Shown here: one piece after another, positions 18,334 through 28,138 of the stretch | Layout: the number at the start of each line of letters is the position of its first letter | Position numbering within the stretch: position 1 is the first letter of the stretch | Assembly (NCBI GenBank): GCA_038142005.1 | Contig: JAYQJE010000001.1 | Location: 496,001-560,000, forward strand | Reading direction: 5' to 3' | From: SHAN690 sp023262195 | GTDB lineage: Bacteria; Bacteroidota; Bacteroidia; Flavobacteriales_G; Salibacteraceae | Length of the DNA: 64,000 nt | Translations under genes and position numbers: made by a program | Notes under the pieces: model-generated | What the model was told of the DNA's origin: nothing | The model's database searches: none | Seen by the model: the letters and a program-made list of their open reading frames with translations, nothing else

Positions 18334-19350
18334 TTAGGGAAACGTGATGTTCACACTTCCTTCAGCCTTGCGATCATCAGACTTCCAAGCCGGACCATTT
18401 TCAATTAACCGTATGGCTTCTGCATCGCAAGCTGTGCATAAGGATTTTACCACCTGAATTTTCTTAGGCTTACCATTTCGATCCAACTCGAAAGTCAAGG
18501 TCACCTTACCACTAGGCATGCTTTCAGAGGCATTTAGGTTCTTATTCAAATAACTATTGTACGCACTCCAGCCATCTACAGGTGCTGGTGAATCCGCACT
18601 CGTTGATTCCGCTGATCTTGCTCGTTGCTTTGAACTTGAATTTAAAACGGTCCTCGGTTGTGCAACCTCTTCAATAGTTGCCAGCTCAGCTTCCGTTTCA
18701 GATGCCCTGCTTTCATCATCGGCTATTTCCTCGCTTAGGATAGCGGTTTCCAAACCTTCTTCCTGCGCTATGGCTTCAACACCATCATCTGCTAATGCAA
18801 CTGGTTCATCTGAACTAAACTCACTTTGCCCTAGCTCAATCTCTATAACACTTTCAGATGGTAACGACACCGTTTGTGCTGCAGATTCTACTCCGAGAGC
18901 ATAGGTGCTTTCTTCTAGAGAATCCACCCCTATTGATGAGGTATCTGCATCCATTAAGATCTGATCCATTGTATCAAATGTTCCAATTGCCTTCCTGGGG
19001 CTATAAGTCTCCTCCGATTGAGTTTCGATTGCAACATCTGGTTCGCTCTCCGAATTACGAAAAACGGTCAACCACAATGTAATTCCGACAGCCACCAGCG
19101 CAGTAAATATTGCAGCAATACCCGAATATGCTGGCAAAATCAGACGTTTTGCTTTTTCATCCAATCGGTCATCAAGCTCATCCATTGCCTGCTGAATATC
19201 CGAGGTTAGCATTCTTTCGAACCCTTCCATGGCCTCATACAAAAACGCATCCTTTTCTGCTTCGCGCTCAAAGACATAGGCTTCATCGGCAGTTTTGCGC
19301 CTCATGAAATAGCTCTTTATTCGCTTCAATATGTCGCTATCGTGCTTCAT
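18334..19350 (-). CDS. Anti-sigma-like membrane protein with TonB-type C-terminal domain
   Basis: 338 residues from the ATG at 19350. Cytoplasmic N-terminus with charged helices (about 1-75), one membrane helix (IAAIFTALVAVGITLWLTVF), a long acidic, low-complexity periplasmic linker, and a C-terminal TonB_C-like domain (SGKVTLTFELDRNGKPKKIQ, ending GSVNITFP). The start overlaps the stop of the ECF sigma gene by one base (TGATG), so it is most likely its membrane anti-sigma factor. The TonB-like tail suggests it reads an outer membrane or periplasmic partner. The function is inferred from layout. Confidence 0.72.
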   Translation of the reverse strand: MKHDSDILKRIKSYFMRRKTADEAYVFEREAEKDAFLYEAMEGFERMLTSDIQQAMDELDDRLDEKAKRLILPAYSGIAAIFTALVAVGITLWLTVFRNSESEPDVAIETQSEETYSPRKAIGTFDTMDQILMDADTSSIGVDSLEESTYALGVESAAQTVSLPSESVIEIELGQSEFSSDEPVALADDGVEAIAQEEGLETAILSEEIADDESRASETEAELATIEEVAQPRTVLNSSSKQRARSAESTSADSPAPVDGWSAYNSYLNKNLNASESMPSGKVTLTFELDRNGKPKKIQVVKSLCTACDAEAIRLIENGPAWKSDDRKAEGSVNITFP

Positions 19351-19925
19351 CAGGCCGCTTCCAGGCAATTTTTTAAGTTTCTCTTACCATTCTGTATATG
19401 GCTTTTCACTGCATTGAGTGTAATCTTTAATTCCTTAGACAATTGTAAATAGCTCTTCTTACCCAGATAAAATTGCTCAACACAAGATTTCTGTGCGTCT
19501 TTCAATTGTTCTAAGCACTTTTTCAACGCCTTTTCTTTGTCTTTTGACGAATCCATTTCATCGATAGGATGCACTTCAATGGCTAATTCCATATCATGAT
19601 CGGTTATTTCTTTGAACGTAACCTTTTCACCGCGCATTTTCATTAAACAGTGGTTACGTGTCATCACGAAAAGGTATGCCTTAAAATTTTTGACTTCGGT
19701 TTTAACAGGCACATTCAGTAGTCGCTCAAACACCTCCATAGACGCATCTTGCGCAGCGTGCTTTTCGCCTATATACTTCATGCAAACACCAAATACCAAG
19801 ACCATGTGCTTTCGAAAGATTTTTGCCAAAACTTCTCGATCTGCTTTTTGTCCACATTCTGCAAAAAGCTCTTCATCGCTCTTTTCAGGCGCGTTAGCTA
19901 AGTCTATGAATTTTGTTTGTTCCAC
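19350..19925 (-). CDS. ECF-family RNA polymerase sigma factor
   Basis: 191 residues. Region 2 is seen in FRKHMVLVFGVCMKYIGEKHAAQDASMEVFERLL (core QDASMEVFERLL), followed by FKAYLFVMTRNHCLM; region 4 in CVEQFYLGKKSYLQLSKELKITLNAVKSHIQNGKRNLK (helix-turn-helix core LSKELKITLNAVKSH). It is coupled to the anti-sigma-like gene and lies divergent to the VWA gene, 71 bases apart, so both are probably controlled together. Confidence 0.9.
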   Translation of the reverse strand: MEQTKFIDLANAPEKSDEELFAECGQKADREVLAKIFRKHMVLVFGVCMKYIGEKHAAQDASMEVFERLLNVPVKTEVKNFKAYLFVMTRNHCLMKMRGEKVTFKEITDHDMELAIEVHPIDEMDSSKDKEKALKKCLEQLKDAQKSCVEQFYLGKKSYLQLSKELKITLNAVKSHIQNGKRNLKNCLEAA

Positions 19926-19996
19926 GAGTTTCGATCGCTTTTTATGGAATTTGAATCATGTCTGCATCCATTGGTCAAATATCAAATTTTAAACCA

Positions 19997-21883
19997 ATGA
20001 AAAAGCTCAGTTTATCCCTCGCACTTATTGCTTTATCGACACTCATTGTTGCACAGACAAAGTTCCACATCCTCAAAGGGCAAGTTAACGATCCTCACGC
20101 TAATCCTGTGGCTCAGGCTATAATTACCAATGCCTCAGACTCCAACGAAAAATCAATGTCTGATGCGCAAGGGATTTTTGCTCTTGAAAGTAAAAACCCC
20201 ATTCGTTTAATTAAGGTAAAGCGAGCTGGAATGAAATCGAAAACGATAGCTGTAACAAACACCTTTGTCACTGTAGAATTATCTTATATTAATCATACAA
20301 GGTTGGTAGAAACCACAGTCGCTGCGGACATAGCCGTACATGATGATATGGAGCCAGAAATGAGCGTCATGGAATCAATATCAACAGGCTCACGGCATCG
20401 TAAAATGGCACCACACATGGGTAGGGTGCACACACTACAAGCGCCACCAAATCAAAACACTGAATCGTATAATGGAGTAGAAGAAAATGACTTTCACTAT
20501 GCCACAGAAGACCCTTTGAGCACTTTTTCTATCGATGTAGACCGCGCGTCCTATTCAAACATTCGCAGATTTATCAACAATGGACAATTGCCCCCCGTTG
20601 ATGCAGTTCGAGTAGAAGAAATGATCAACTATTTTGATTACGAGTATGAATCACCAAAAGGAAAAGATCCGGTGAATATTTACACTGAGCTAGGTCAAGC
20701 CCCTTGGAATTCAGACCACCAACTCTTACAAATTGGAATCAAGGCCAAGGATTTGGAGCTAGAAAGTTTACCCCCAAGCAACATCGTCTTTTTAATTGAT
20801 GTATCGGGTTCGATGAACCAACCAAACAAATTGCCTTTATTGAAATCATCCATGAAAATCCTCGTCCAACAAATGCGCGACAAAGATCGCGTTGCCATTG
20901 TTGTTTATGCTGGTGCGGCAGGCCTCGTTCTTGAATCTACCCCTGGAGATGATAAGCAGAAAATCTACAATGCCATTGATAACCTTAGCGCAGGTGGATC
21001 AACGGCAGGTGGTGCGGGGATTAAACTCGCATATCAAGTAGCACTAGAAAATTTTGTTGAGGATGGAAATAATCGAATTGTTTTGGCTACAGATGGCGAC
21101 TTTAATGTGGGTGCAGCAAGCGACTCAGACATGGAGGCGCTGATAAAAACTAAACGTGATCAAGGGGTGTTTTTGACTGTTCTTGGCTTTGGAATGGGTA
21201 ACTATAAGGATTCTAAAATGGAAATATTAGCCGACAAAGGCAATGGCAACTATGCTTACATCGACAATATTACCGAAGCAAAAAAGACTTTGGTAAACGA
21301 ATTTGGTGGAACCATGTTTGCCGTGGCAAAAGATGTGAAGATTCAAGTGGAATTCAACCCTGCGAATGTTGCAGAATATCGATTAATCTGATATGATAAC
21401 CGAATGCTGAATAAAGAGGACTTTAACAATGATAAGAAGGACGCTGGTGAAATGGGTGTAGGACATGTCGTTACCGCACTTTATGAAATTGTGCCTATTG
21501 GCAAAAGCTCAAATCGGGTCGATCCCTTGAAATATCAAAAATCCGAGCCTATAACCGAAGCGGTATTGACCGACGAATTGGTGACTGTTAAGCTCCGATA
21601 TAAAGAACCTGATGGCGAGAAAAGCAGATTGATGTCACATATCGTTAAAGCCAAGGTCGGATCGATGGATCGTGCTACGAACAATCTAAAATGGTCCGCT
21701 TCTGTAGCTGGGTTCGGAATGCTTTTGCGCGGCTCCGATCATGTTGGGTCGTACAACTATGACGCGATGATTAAGCTGGCGGAAACAGCGGTTGGAGAAG
21801 ACAAGGAAGGCTATAGAAGAGAGTGTTTACAGTTGATGAAAAGTGCTGAACTTTTAAATCGAACTGGTACCGCTCAGCGATAG
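19997..21883 (+). CDS. Secreted VWA-domain protein (YfbK-like), in-frame stop in this sequence
   Basis: About 628 codons from the ATG at 19997. Signal peptide (MKKLSLSLALIALSTLIVAQ), a carboxypeptidase-regulatory-like beta domain (about 25-95), a conserved segment FHYATEDPLSTFSIDVDRAS, a VWA domain with the MIDAS motif FLIDVSGSM and later ATDGDFNVG, and a C-terminal DUF3520-like region. The frame is stopped by a TGA at 21389-21391 and then continues unbroken in the same frame (GYDNRMLNKEDFNNDKKDAG). The family has glycine here (YRLIGYENR), so a GGA-to-TGA change or base error is likely. Usually found beside ECF sigma/anti-sigma pairs, as here. Confidence 0.85.
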
Positions 21884-21896
21884 CAATAAAAGAGGA

Positions 21897-23119
21897 TTAC
21901 TTAAGTAAATCCGCAACTACAAACGTGCTTCCACCCACAAAAATGAGGTCGTCACTGATGGCCTCTTTTTTTGCCGCTTCAACGGCACCGGCCACGGTAT
22001 CAAACGACCGAAAATTTAAATCGGCAGCTGTTGCCAATTGATTGAGTCGATCAATCGGCATTGCCCGTGGTATATCTGGCTGAGTCAAGTATAAGAACGC
22101 ATCGTTTGGAATGATCTCCAATATTTCACTGACGTTTTTATCATTCACAAAACCCAGGACTAAATGAAGATCATGATACGGGGTGTTTTTCAATTGATTA
22201 AAAATGAAGGTTAACCCATCTAAATTATGCGCGACATCGCAGATTAGTGTTGGGTCAGATTGAAGTATTTCCCACCTTCCGCGCAAACCGGTATTGCCAA
22301 CCACATTCTTGAATCCAAGTTGAAAAGCCGATTCTGAAACCTCCCAACCTAGTGCCCTCATTTTTTCAATGGTAATGGTAGCCGTTTGAAAATTTTCGCG
22401 TTGGTAAAGTCCTTTTAAAGAGGTCGCAGGAATCACGTCTGGGAACTCTTGATCCGCAAACGTGATGGGGGAATCAAGCTGCAAGGCAACCTTTCTAAAT
22501 ACTCCTTCAGTTTCTCGCTGAGACCGTCCGATAACCACAGGAATATTCGGTTTAATCACACCCGCTTTTTCCCTAGCAATTTTAGCGGGTGTATCCCCAA
22601 GAAATTCACTGTGGTCGTTACCGTATTTGTAATCACTGAAAGCTCTGGTTGAATCACATTGGTTGAATCCAAACGCCCTCCCATACCTACTTCGATGATT
22701 GCAATGTCAACTTGTTCTGTTGCAAAATAATCGAACGCGAGACCCACAGTCCACTCAAAAAAGCTGAGTTCAATGGCCTCAAATTTTGACCGATGGTTAA
22801 CCACAAAGTCAATAACTCGTTGCTCCGAAATCATTTCTCCATTAATTCGGATACGCTCTCTGAAATCTACCAAGTGAGGAGATGTATATAAACCTGTTTT
22901 AAACCCTGCCTCCTGAAATACAGATGCCAACAAATGAGATACAGAACCTTTCCCATTGGTTCCAGCTACATGTATCGATTTGAATTTATGCTCTGGGTTA
23001 TCAAGCACTTTCATCAATGCCACAGTAGAGTTTAAGTCAGCTTTGTAGGCCGCTTTTCCGACACGCTGGTACATGGGCAATTGCCGGTAGAGATAGTTTA
23101 AGGTCTCCAAGTACGTCAC
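21897..23119 (-). CDS. folC: FolC folylpolyglutamate/dihydrofolate synthase (frameshifted)
   Basis: About 407 residues, Mur-ligase fold. The N-terminal part has the P-loop IHVAGTNGKGSVSHLLAS and IEVGMGGRLDSTNV; the second frame continues with GNDHSEFLGDTPAKIAREKAGVIKP and CDVAHNLDG. One base is missing near 22620; restoring it gives the family's TNIGNDHSEFLG. It adds glutamates to folates in the cytoplasm. It overlaps the M28 peptidase stop by four bases and is the last gene of the exbB-exbD-tonB operon, a common order in this phylum. Confidence 0.9.
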
Positions 23120-24018
23120 AACCTTTGAATCGTATTGAAAACGGAATTAATCACCTCTGCCATCCTCACGATATCGATGGTATCCAGAGTGTCCCTTGGT
23201 TCATGATAATTTTTGTTTCTATAAAAACTTGTGTCGGTTATCATAAGTGCCGAATAACCAAACTTCCAATAATTCAGATGGTCAGAAAAATCAATGCCTG
23301 GCAAAGCAGGCGGCCCCGTGAAGGTCTTTGATCTGATGGTGGCCTTATTCTTAAACTTACGGTTAAACCTACGGGCGAATCGCCCACTGCGAAATTTTTT
23401 GACCAGGGTAATAAAATTGCCTTTGTTTCCATAAAACAGTCGTAAAAACCCCGCTGGGTAGTCCTGTGAGCCCTTGCTGTCATCAAAGTATCCAATCATT
23501 TCCAGTACGACCATACCGAGCACCTCCGCTTCATCATCGTTTAAACTCTTAGCATGAACATAACTCCCCATTTGCTCAGTTCTAAAATATGGGGGTTCTT
23601 CCAGTGTGTAGGCCACAAGATCAACCCTATACTTCAGATCAACATTCTGAAGCAAATAGGCTAGTTCGAGCAGCCCAATTACACCCGAGGCATTATCGTC
23701 TGCCCCCGGCTGTAAGCCACATACATCATAATGCGCTCCGATTACTATTCTGGGTGCATCTGATGGACCGAAAGAACAGAGCACATTTTTATACGTTCTT
23801 GCGTTTACATCAAATTCTTGATATACAGCGTTCGTAGAGTATTTAGAAAATACTTCGTGTATGTAGTCTGCCGAAGCGTTCAAAAAATCCAAGTCATTAT
23901 ATGACCTGTTTTCTGCTAAAAGGACCTTAAAATGATTGAAGATTCTCGTTGAATCGCTTTGTGTAAATCCAGCATTTAAAAGTGTGGTGGTCATTAAGAC
24001 GAGTATAACACGTCTCAT
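23116..24018 (-). CDS. Secreted M28-family zinc peptidase
   Basis: 300 residues with a signal peptide (MRRVILVLMTTTLLNAGFTQ). Zinc ligands and catalytic residues are visible: VIGAHYDV (His), GADDNASGV (bridging Asp), LEEPP (general-base Glu pair), and NYHEPRDTLDTID (His). M28 enzymes are aminopeptidase-like and act in the periplasm or outside. It is placed between tonB and folC, two bases from tonB, so it is co-transcribed with the energising complex. The substrate is unknown. Confidence 0.85.
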   Translation of the reverse strand: MRRVILVLMTTTLLNAGFTQSDSTRIFNHFKVLLAENRSYNDLDFLNASADYIHEVFSKYSTNAVYQEFDVNARTYKNVLCSFGPSDAPRIVIGAHYDVCGLQPGADDNASGVIGLLELAYLLQNVDLKYRVDLVAYTLEEPPYFRTEQMGSYVHAKSLNDDEAEVLGMVVLEMIGYFDDSKGSQDYPAGFLRLFYGNKGNFITLVKKFRSGRFARRFNRKFKNKATIRSKTFTGPPALPGIDFSDHLNYWKFGYSALMITDTSFYRNKNYHEPRDTLDTIDIVRMAEVINSVFNTIQRL

Positions 24019-24020
24019 GA

Positions 24021-24794
24021 TTATTCCAGTGTAAACACAAATTTGATTTCACCCTTCTTTTCAGCTGGGCCATTGGGGTCAGGATCGATGGTAGCCGATC
24101 GCACCGCTTCTTCAACTGCCTTAATCATGGCAGCATTATTAATCGTAGTACCTCGAACCCCGCTCGTAGCGCGCACGTAGTTTCCATATCGGTCGAAAAT
24201 CACCTCCACGATGATCACGCCACTCTCTTGCCAATTGCCTTTTACCCTTGGCTTATTTCTAAATCCGCGGCCTCCAAATCCAGTGAGAGAGGCGCCTCCG
24301 CCTGCCCCACCTACCAGCGAACCACCAGTCGGTGACCCATCTGCTTTTCCATGATTGCCTGGTTTTTCGCTGTCACCTTGACCTTTGCTATCGTTGTTGG
24401 TTTGGGTCTGGAATGGATTAGAAATGGCTTGTTTTAGGCGTTGATCCAATTCTGGTTTTTTCTCTTCTACTTTTTTCTCTGTCACCTCTTTTGGAGCAGC
24501 AATTTCAGACTCGGTATTTTGGGTAGCTACTTCTTCCACCGCCTCCACGGGGGCAGTTTCAACTGGTTCGCTCACAGGTTCGGTAATCTCTTGAGGCTCG
24601 GTGGACTCAGGTTGCATATCTCCTGATCCAAAATCAGTGTTACCTAGATCCAATTCTACGGGCATGCCTTCCTCATCAGGTAGTGGATTGGGCATGGTAA
24701 GCCCAGTGAACATAAAAATGATCAATAAGATGAGGTGGAAAGCCACCGTCCCAATGATTCCTTTTCTTTTACTGTCGCTAGACTTGTCCATCAT
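24021..24794 (-). CDS. tonB: TonB-family energy transducer
   Basis: 257 residues: short cytoplasmic start, one membrane helix (GTVAFHLILLIIFMFTGLTM), an acidic Pro/Glu/Thr-rich periplasmic spacer (about 40-120), a glycine-rich stretch, and a C-terminal TonB-like domain (GVIIVEVIFDRYGNYVRATS and FVFTLE at the end). It overlaps exbD by four bases. It links the inner membrane proton motor to outer membrane receptors. Confidence 0.85.
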   Translation of the reverse strand: MMDKSSDSKRKGIIGTVAFHLILLIIFMFTGLTMPNPLPDEEGMPVELDLGNTDFGSGDMQPESTEPQEITEPVSEPVETAPVEAVEEVATQNTESEIAAPKEVTEKKVEEKKPELDQRLKQAISNPFQTQTNNDSKGQGDSEKPGNHGKADGSPTGGSLVGGAGGGASLTGFGGRGFRNKPRVKGNWQESGVIIVEVIFDRYGNYVRATSGVRGTTINNAAMIKAVEEAVRSATIDPDPNGPAEKKGEIKFVFTLE

Positions 24795-25183
24795 TTCGGT
24801 TTAGTCGCTATAACGATGCTAAATCCATTTTCTTTTGCAAGGGAAAGGAAACTCACTGTTTCTCCAGTAGGCACAGTTTGATCAACACGTAGTTCGATAA
24901 CTGGTTTTTCAACCTCTTCTTTGCGTTTCTTCAATAACGCCCTGAGTTCATCCTTACCCACGTCTTGCCCATCAAGATTGTAGGTCAAGTCTGGTTTTAT
25001 CGCTACCGAAATCTTCGGATGCTCTGTAGTTCTTGCCTTACCAGTAGGCAAATCAACCTTGGCTCCGTATGGCGAAACGAGTGTAGAGAGTATGATGAAA
25101 AAAATGAGCAGCAAAAACACAATGTCCGTCATGCTGGACATACTAAAGCTCACCTCAACCTTATTTCTCGATTGAATTGCCAT
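24791..25183 (-). CDS. exbD: ExbD/TolR biopolymer transport protein
   Basis: 130 residues with one N-terminal helix carrying the proton-path aspartate in MTDIVFLLLIFFIIL, and a periplasmic ExbD domain (VDLPTGKARTTEHPKISVAI, with VDLP conserved). It overlaps exbB by one base and tonB by four bases. ExbD forms the proton channel with ExbB. Confidence 0.93.
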   Translation of the reverse strand: MAIQSRNKVEVSFSMSSMTDIVFLLLIFFIILSTLVSPYGAKVDLPTGKARTTEHPKISVAIKPDLTYNLDGQDVGKDELRALLKKRKEEVEKPVIELRVDQTVPTGETVSFLSLAKENGFSIVIATKPK

Positions 25184-25899
25184 TATTCCGCAGGTTCTTG
25201 AAGCAAGTCCATAAATTCAATCGTTGTCGCTTCCATTTTGTACACCACCTTTTGAACTCTAGCCACCAAAACATTGTAAGCGATGTATGCAATGATGCCG
25301 ATAACCAGACCTGCTACGGTAGTGACCATGGCTTGCATAATTCCGCCAGAAAGCTGCTCAATCTCAATACCAGCATCGCTAATCCGCATTTCGTGGAATA
25401 CGACAATCATTCCAATTACTGTTCCCAAGAAACCTATCATGGGTGCAGCGCCTGCAATGGTGGCGAGCGTACTCAAGCTTTCTTCGAGTTTAAAAACCTC
25501 AAGCTTTGCCACATTTTCCACGGCAGTACTGATGTCACTCAACGGCTTACCAATACGCTCTACTCCTTTCTGAATCATCCGAGGAAATGTGCCTTCGGTT
25601 TGTTTACACAAATGATCAGCAGCATCAATTTTTCCATCATGAATAAAATCCTTGATTTGATTCATGAACTGAGGGTCTTCCTTTGATGCCTTTTGAATGG
25701 CTAAGAACCGTTCAATAAAAATGTAGATTGCCAATACAGAAAGCACACCCAGTGGGATCATGATGTACCAACCACCATTGGCGATTAATTCGAGTACTGA
25801 TAATGTTTCCATTGTTGGTTCCACCGCTTCTGTTGCGGTTTCTGACACCGCTTCGCTTGCCTCACTAGTGGTGATTTGTAGCAGCATATTTATAAGCAT
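25183..25899 (-). CDS. exbB: ExbB/MotA/TolQ proton channel protein
   Basis: About 238 residues from the ATG at 25899 (a second ATG at 25887 is possible). Three membrane helices; the conserved block ATIAGAAPMIGFLGTVIGMIVVF (core APMIGFLGTVIGM) and the last helix VTTVAGLVIGIIAYIAYN are clear. The periplasmic N-terminus is rich in Ser, Glu and Ala. A TACCTTAG element at 25923-25930 on the minus strand could be the operon -7 box. Confidence 0.93.
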   Translation of the reverse strand: MLINMLLQITTSEASEAVSETATEAVEPTMETLSVLELIANGGWYIMIPLGVLSVLAIYIFIERFLAIQKASKEDPQFMNQIKDFIHDGKIDAADHLCKQTEGTFPRMIQKGVERIGKPLSDISTAVENVAKLEVFKLEESLSTLATIAGAAPMIGFLGTVIGMIVVFHEMRISDAGIEIEQLSGGIMQAMVTTVAGLVIGIIAYIAYNVLVARVQKVVYKMEATTIEFMDLLQEPAE

Positions 25900-26030
25900 A
25901 CTGATCTAAGTTTAATGATGGACTAAGGTAGCCTCACCATCACTGAGGGTAAAGCTCCTTGAGTGTTACTTGTGAAAAGGGAGGTGTTAATTGATGATGG
26001 GGCGAATCAAGCAGAGTTTGACTCAGCTAT

Positions 26031-27058
26031 TTACTCTCCCGACAGCAATTGGGCGATCACTTGTGTACCTGGAAACTGCTCTAACACGATCTTGACAAAC
26101 ACGGTAATAGGAATAGCCATTACCAATCCAGGAACCCCCAAATAAAGCCCCAAAGCATAAGCATTACCAACACCGTAATTACATTAATGGAGAATGTTTT
26201 ACCTAAGAATATTGGCTCTAAGATAGAGCCCATTAAGACTTGCACACCAATGATAATTAGTATAAAAAAGAGCAACGTGCCTGTTGGGTCAAGCTCAACC
26301 ATAGCAAACAGGGAAAGAAGAATTACGGAAACAATTGATCCAACCATTTGAACGAAATTGATGAGGAATGCAAACATGCCCCAAAACACAGGGAAACTTA
26401 CATCAAATGCAAGGCATGCGAGGGTAAACCCCACGCCTGTGAAGAAGCTAATCACAAACTTTACCCAGATGAACTTGATGATGTCCTTCTCGATTTTACG
26501 GAATGTTTTTACCGATGAATACTTCTGCTTAAATAGCACGGTGTGCATTACATCCTGAAAATTGATGGACCCGGCAAGAAAGAGCACTACAAAGAAAACC
26601 GTCATCAACGTGGTGGTGATTGTGCCACTTACCACTTCAAGCGTAGGGGCAATATTGCCCACCAAATTTGCACTATCCACATAGTGGCTTATGAAGCTCT
26701 CGTTTGCCAAACGTTCAATACCAAGGAACTCCTCAACCGAGCTGACCAGCGCTAGAAGCTTGTGTTTTGCAACTTCGAAAAAGTCACTGTCGGCAGACAT
26801 GATTTCATTGAAGGATATTTTGATCAAAAGACTGCCTGCATAAATAATTGTGGTGATTAAAGCTACTATGGTCAGAATACTCAATGTGGTAGGTAGTTTC
26901 TTTCTCTGCAGCCATCGCATCAATGGCAAAAACAGCAGTGCGATAAACATCGAAAAGAATAAGGGTATGAAAATGAACGATAGTATATGCAGGATATAGA
27001 ACACCAAAGGAATTACCATGATGAGCAAAAGGAAATTGGTTGTACTGCGTTCGTTCAT
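26031..27058 (-). CDS. AI-2E family transporter (PerM/YdgG-like), frameshifted near the end
   Basis: About 343 residues, with roughly eight membrane helices. The typical PerM-family stretch is GSILEPIFLGKTFSINVITVLVMLMLWGFIWG. As written, the frame ends at 26120 with FLDW; changing the C-run at 26135-26139 by one base (G-run on the coding strand) gives GVPGLVMAIPITVFVKIVLEQ and a stop at 26031, the usual ending. The family includes exporters of small molecules or ions; the name AI-2 transporter should not be taken literally. It stands upstream of exbB, in the same direction. Confidence 0.85.
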
Positions 27059-27173
27059 TTATGAAGCAAATTATTGAAGGTTGCAATGATACTCAACGCA
27101 CCATTTGGTTTTACTTGGGTAACATCAATTATCAGATGACTCGGACCTATTGGTAAAACACAACCCACAAGCT

Positions 27174-27195
27174 TTCGCTCAAACAAGTTTGGCTC
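27174..27195 (+). repeat. 22-bp repeat, copy 2
   Basis: Starts TTCGCTCAAACAAG and ends TTTGGCTC; identical over all 22 bases to 27301-27322 and sharing an 18-base core with 15090-15107. It is preceded by a damaged copy of the tRNA-Gln terminator arm (AAGCTTTCGCT). Confidence 0.75.
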
Positions 27196-27212
27196 TGATA
27201 AAGACTAGGATT

Positions 27213-27295
27213 ATCACGCCTTTGGCGTGATGGACCTTTGGGGTGGGCAGCCCAAGCAAAACCGATTGCTCTTGCAATCATGGTTTTGTGTTTTT
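27213..27295. other. Hairpin pair with a terminator-like end, no gene
   Basis: 27213-27231 is a perfect 8-bp stem (ATCACGCC/GGCGTGAT) with a TTT loop. 27258-27295 is a second hairpin (AAAACC, ATTGC, loop TCTT, GCAAT, GGTTTT) followed by a T-rich run on the plus strand, which looks like a terminator. No plus-strand gene precedes it; a small RNA or a lost gene is possible. Confidence 0.45.
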
Positions 27296-27300
27296 ATGAA

Positions 27301-27322
27301 TTCGCTCAAACAAGTTTGGCTC
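27301..27322 (+). repeat. 22-bp repeat, copy 3
   Basis: Identical to 27174-27195. It lies just beyond the tRNA-Gln terminator. Confidence 0.75.
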
Positions 27323-27328
27323 AGAATT

Positions 27329-27363
27329 AAAACACAAAACCCCCAAGCTTTCGCTTGAGGGTT
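27329..27363 (-). terminator. Rho-independent terminator of tRNA-Gln
   Basis: On the minus strand, AACCCTCAAGC pairs with GCTTGGGGGTT around a GAAA tetraloop, followed by a T-rich tail. It begins eight bases after the tRNA 3' end. Confidence 0.85.
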
Positions 27364-27370
27364 TTACTTG

Positions 27371-27442
27371 TTGCCCGACTAGGACTCGAACCTAGACTGA
27401 CTGAACCAAAATCAGCTGTCCTGCCAATTAGACGATCGGGCA
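27371..27442 (-). tRNA. tRNA-Gln (TTG)
   Basis: Acceptor TGCCCGA pairs with TCGGGCA. The anticodon arm is CTGA, loop TTTTGGT, TCAG (anticodon TTG), and the T-arm is CTAGGTTCGAGTCCTAG. 72 bases, CCA not encoded. Confidence 0.96.
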
Positions 27443-27518
27443 TCCTTTTTTAAAAGGGCTACGAAAGTAATAAGTTTTCAATTTGCAAAATGCCCAAGAA
27501 TTAAACCATTTTTAGGGC

Positions 27519-28138
27519 GTGATTTATCCCAAACACACACCAGAAATAATCAAACCACTTGGCAAGCATCTCACGTTTGATATTCCAAACGATTCCAATG
27601 AGATTTATCTCACATTTGATGACGGTCCTCATCCGAGCATCACACCATTGGTGCTTGATCAATTAAAGGTCTATGACGCTAAGGCTACCTTTTTTTTGAT
27701 TGGTAAAAACGCAGAGCAACATCCAGAAATTATCGCTCGAATCACGGATGAAGGCCACTCTATTGGCAATCATACCTATCAGCATATTAGCGGATGGAAA
27801 TCAAAAACTCAGAATATTTCAAGGATATTGAAACTTGTGCCAGCCATGTAAACTCAAAGCTTTTCAGACCTCCCTATGGGCGTATCACCCGATCGCAGAG
27901 CACACATCTAAGAAATCAGTATCGCATCGTGATGTGGAGCGATCTATCTGCCGACTTTGAAGAAGGCCTTTCAATAGAACATTGTGTTCACTACGCTACA
28001 AACAGGGTGAAATCTGGAAGCATAATTGTGTTCCACGACAGTGAAAAGGCATGGCCAAGACTGGAAAAAGCCTTGCCCAAGTGTCTCAAATATTACCGAG
28101 ATCAAGGGTTTAGCCTTGCCCCTATAGAAATGCATTAG
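27519..28138 (+). CDS. Polysaccharide deacetylase, NodB fold (frameshifted)
   Basis: About 207 residues. The first part has the NodB motif 1 YLTFDDGPHPSITP and motif 2 GNHTYQH; the second frame continues with FRPPYGR, MWSDLSADF and IIVFHDS. The break is in the A-run 27803-27807, where one more A gives GWKSKNSEYFKDIE. The start is a GTG at 27519, since an in-frame stop lies just upstream. Such enzymes remove acetyl groups from sugar polymers or peptidoglycan. Its TAG stop (28136-28138) overlaps the stop of the convergent persulfide dioxygenase gene. Confidence 0.87.

Noticed and set aside
21389..21391. TGA read as glycine (recoded genetic code)
   Set aside because: Many genes here end at TGA (sufD, paaC, the sigma factor), and the other in-frame stops fall at different amino acids.
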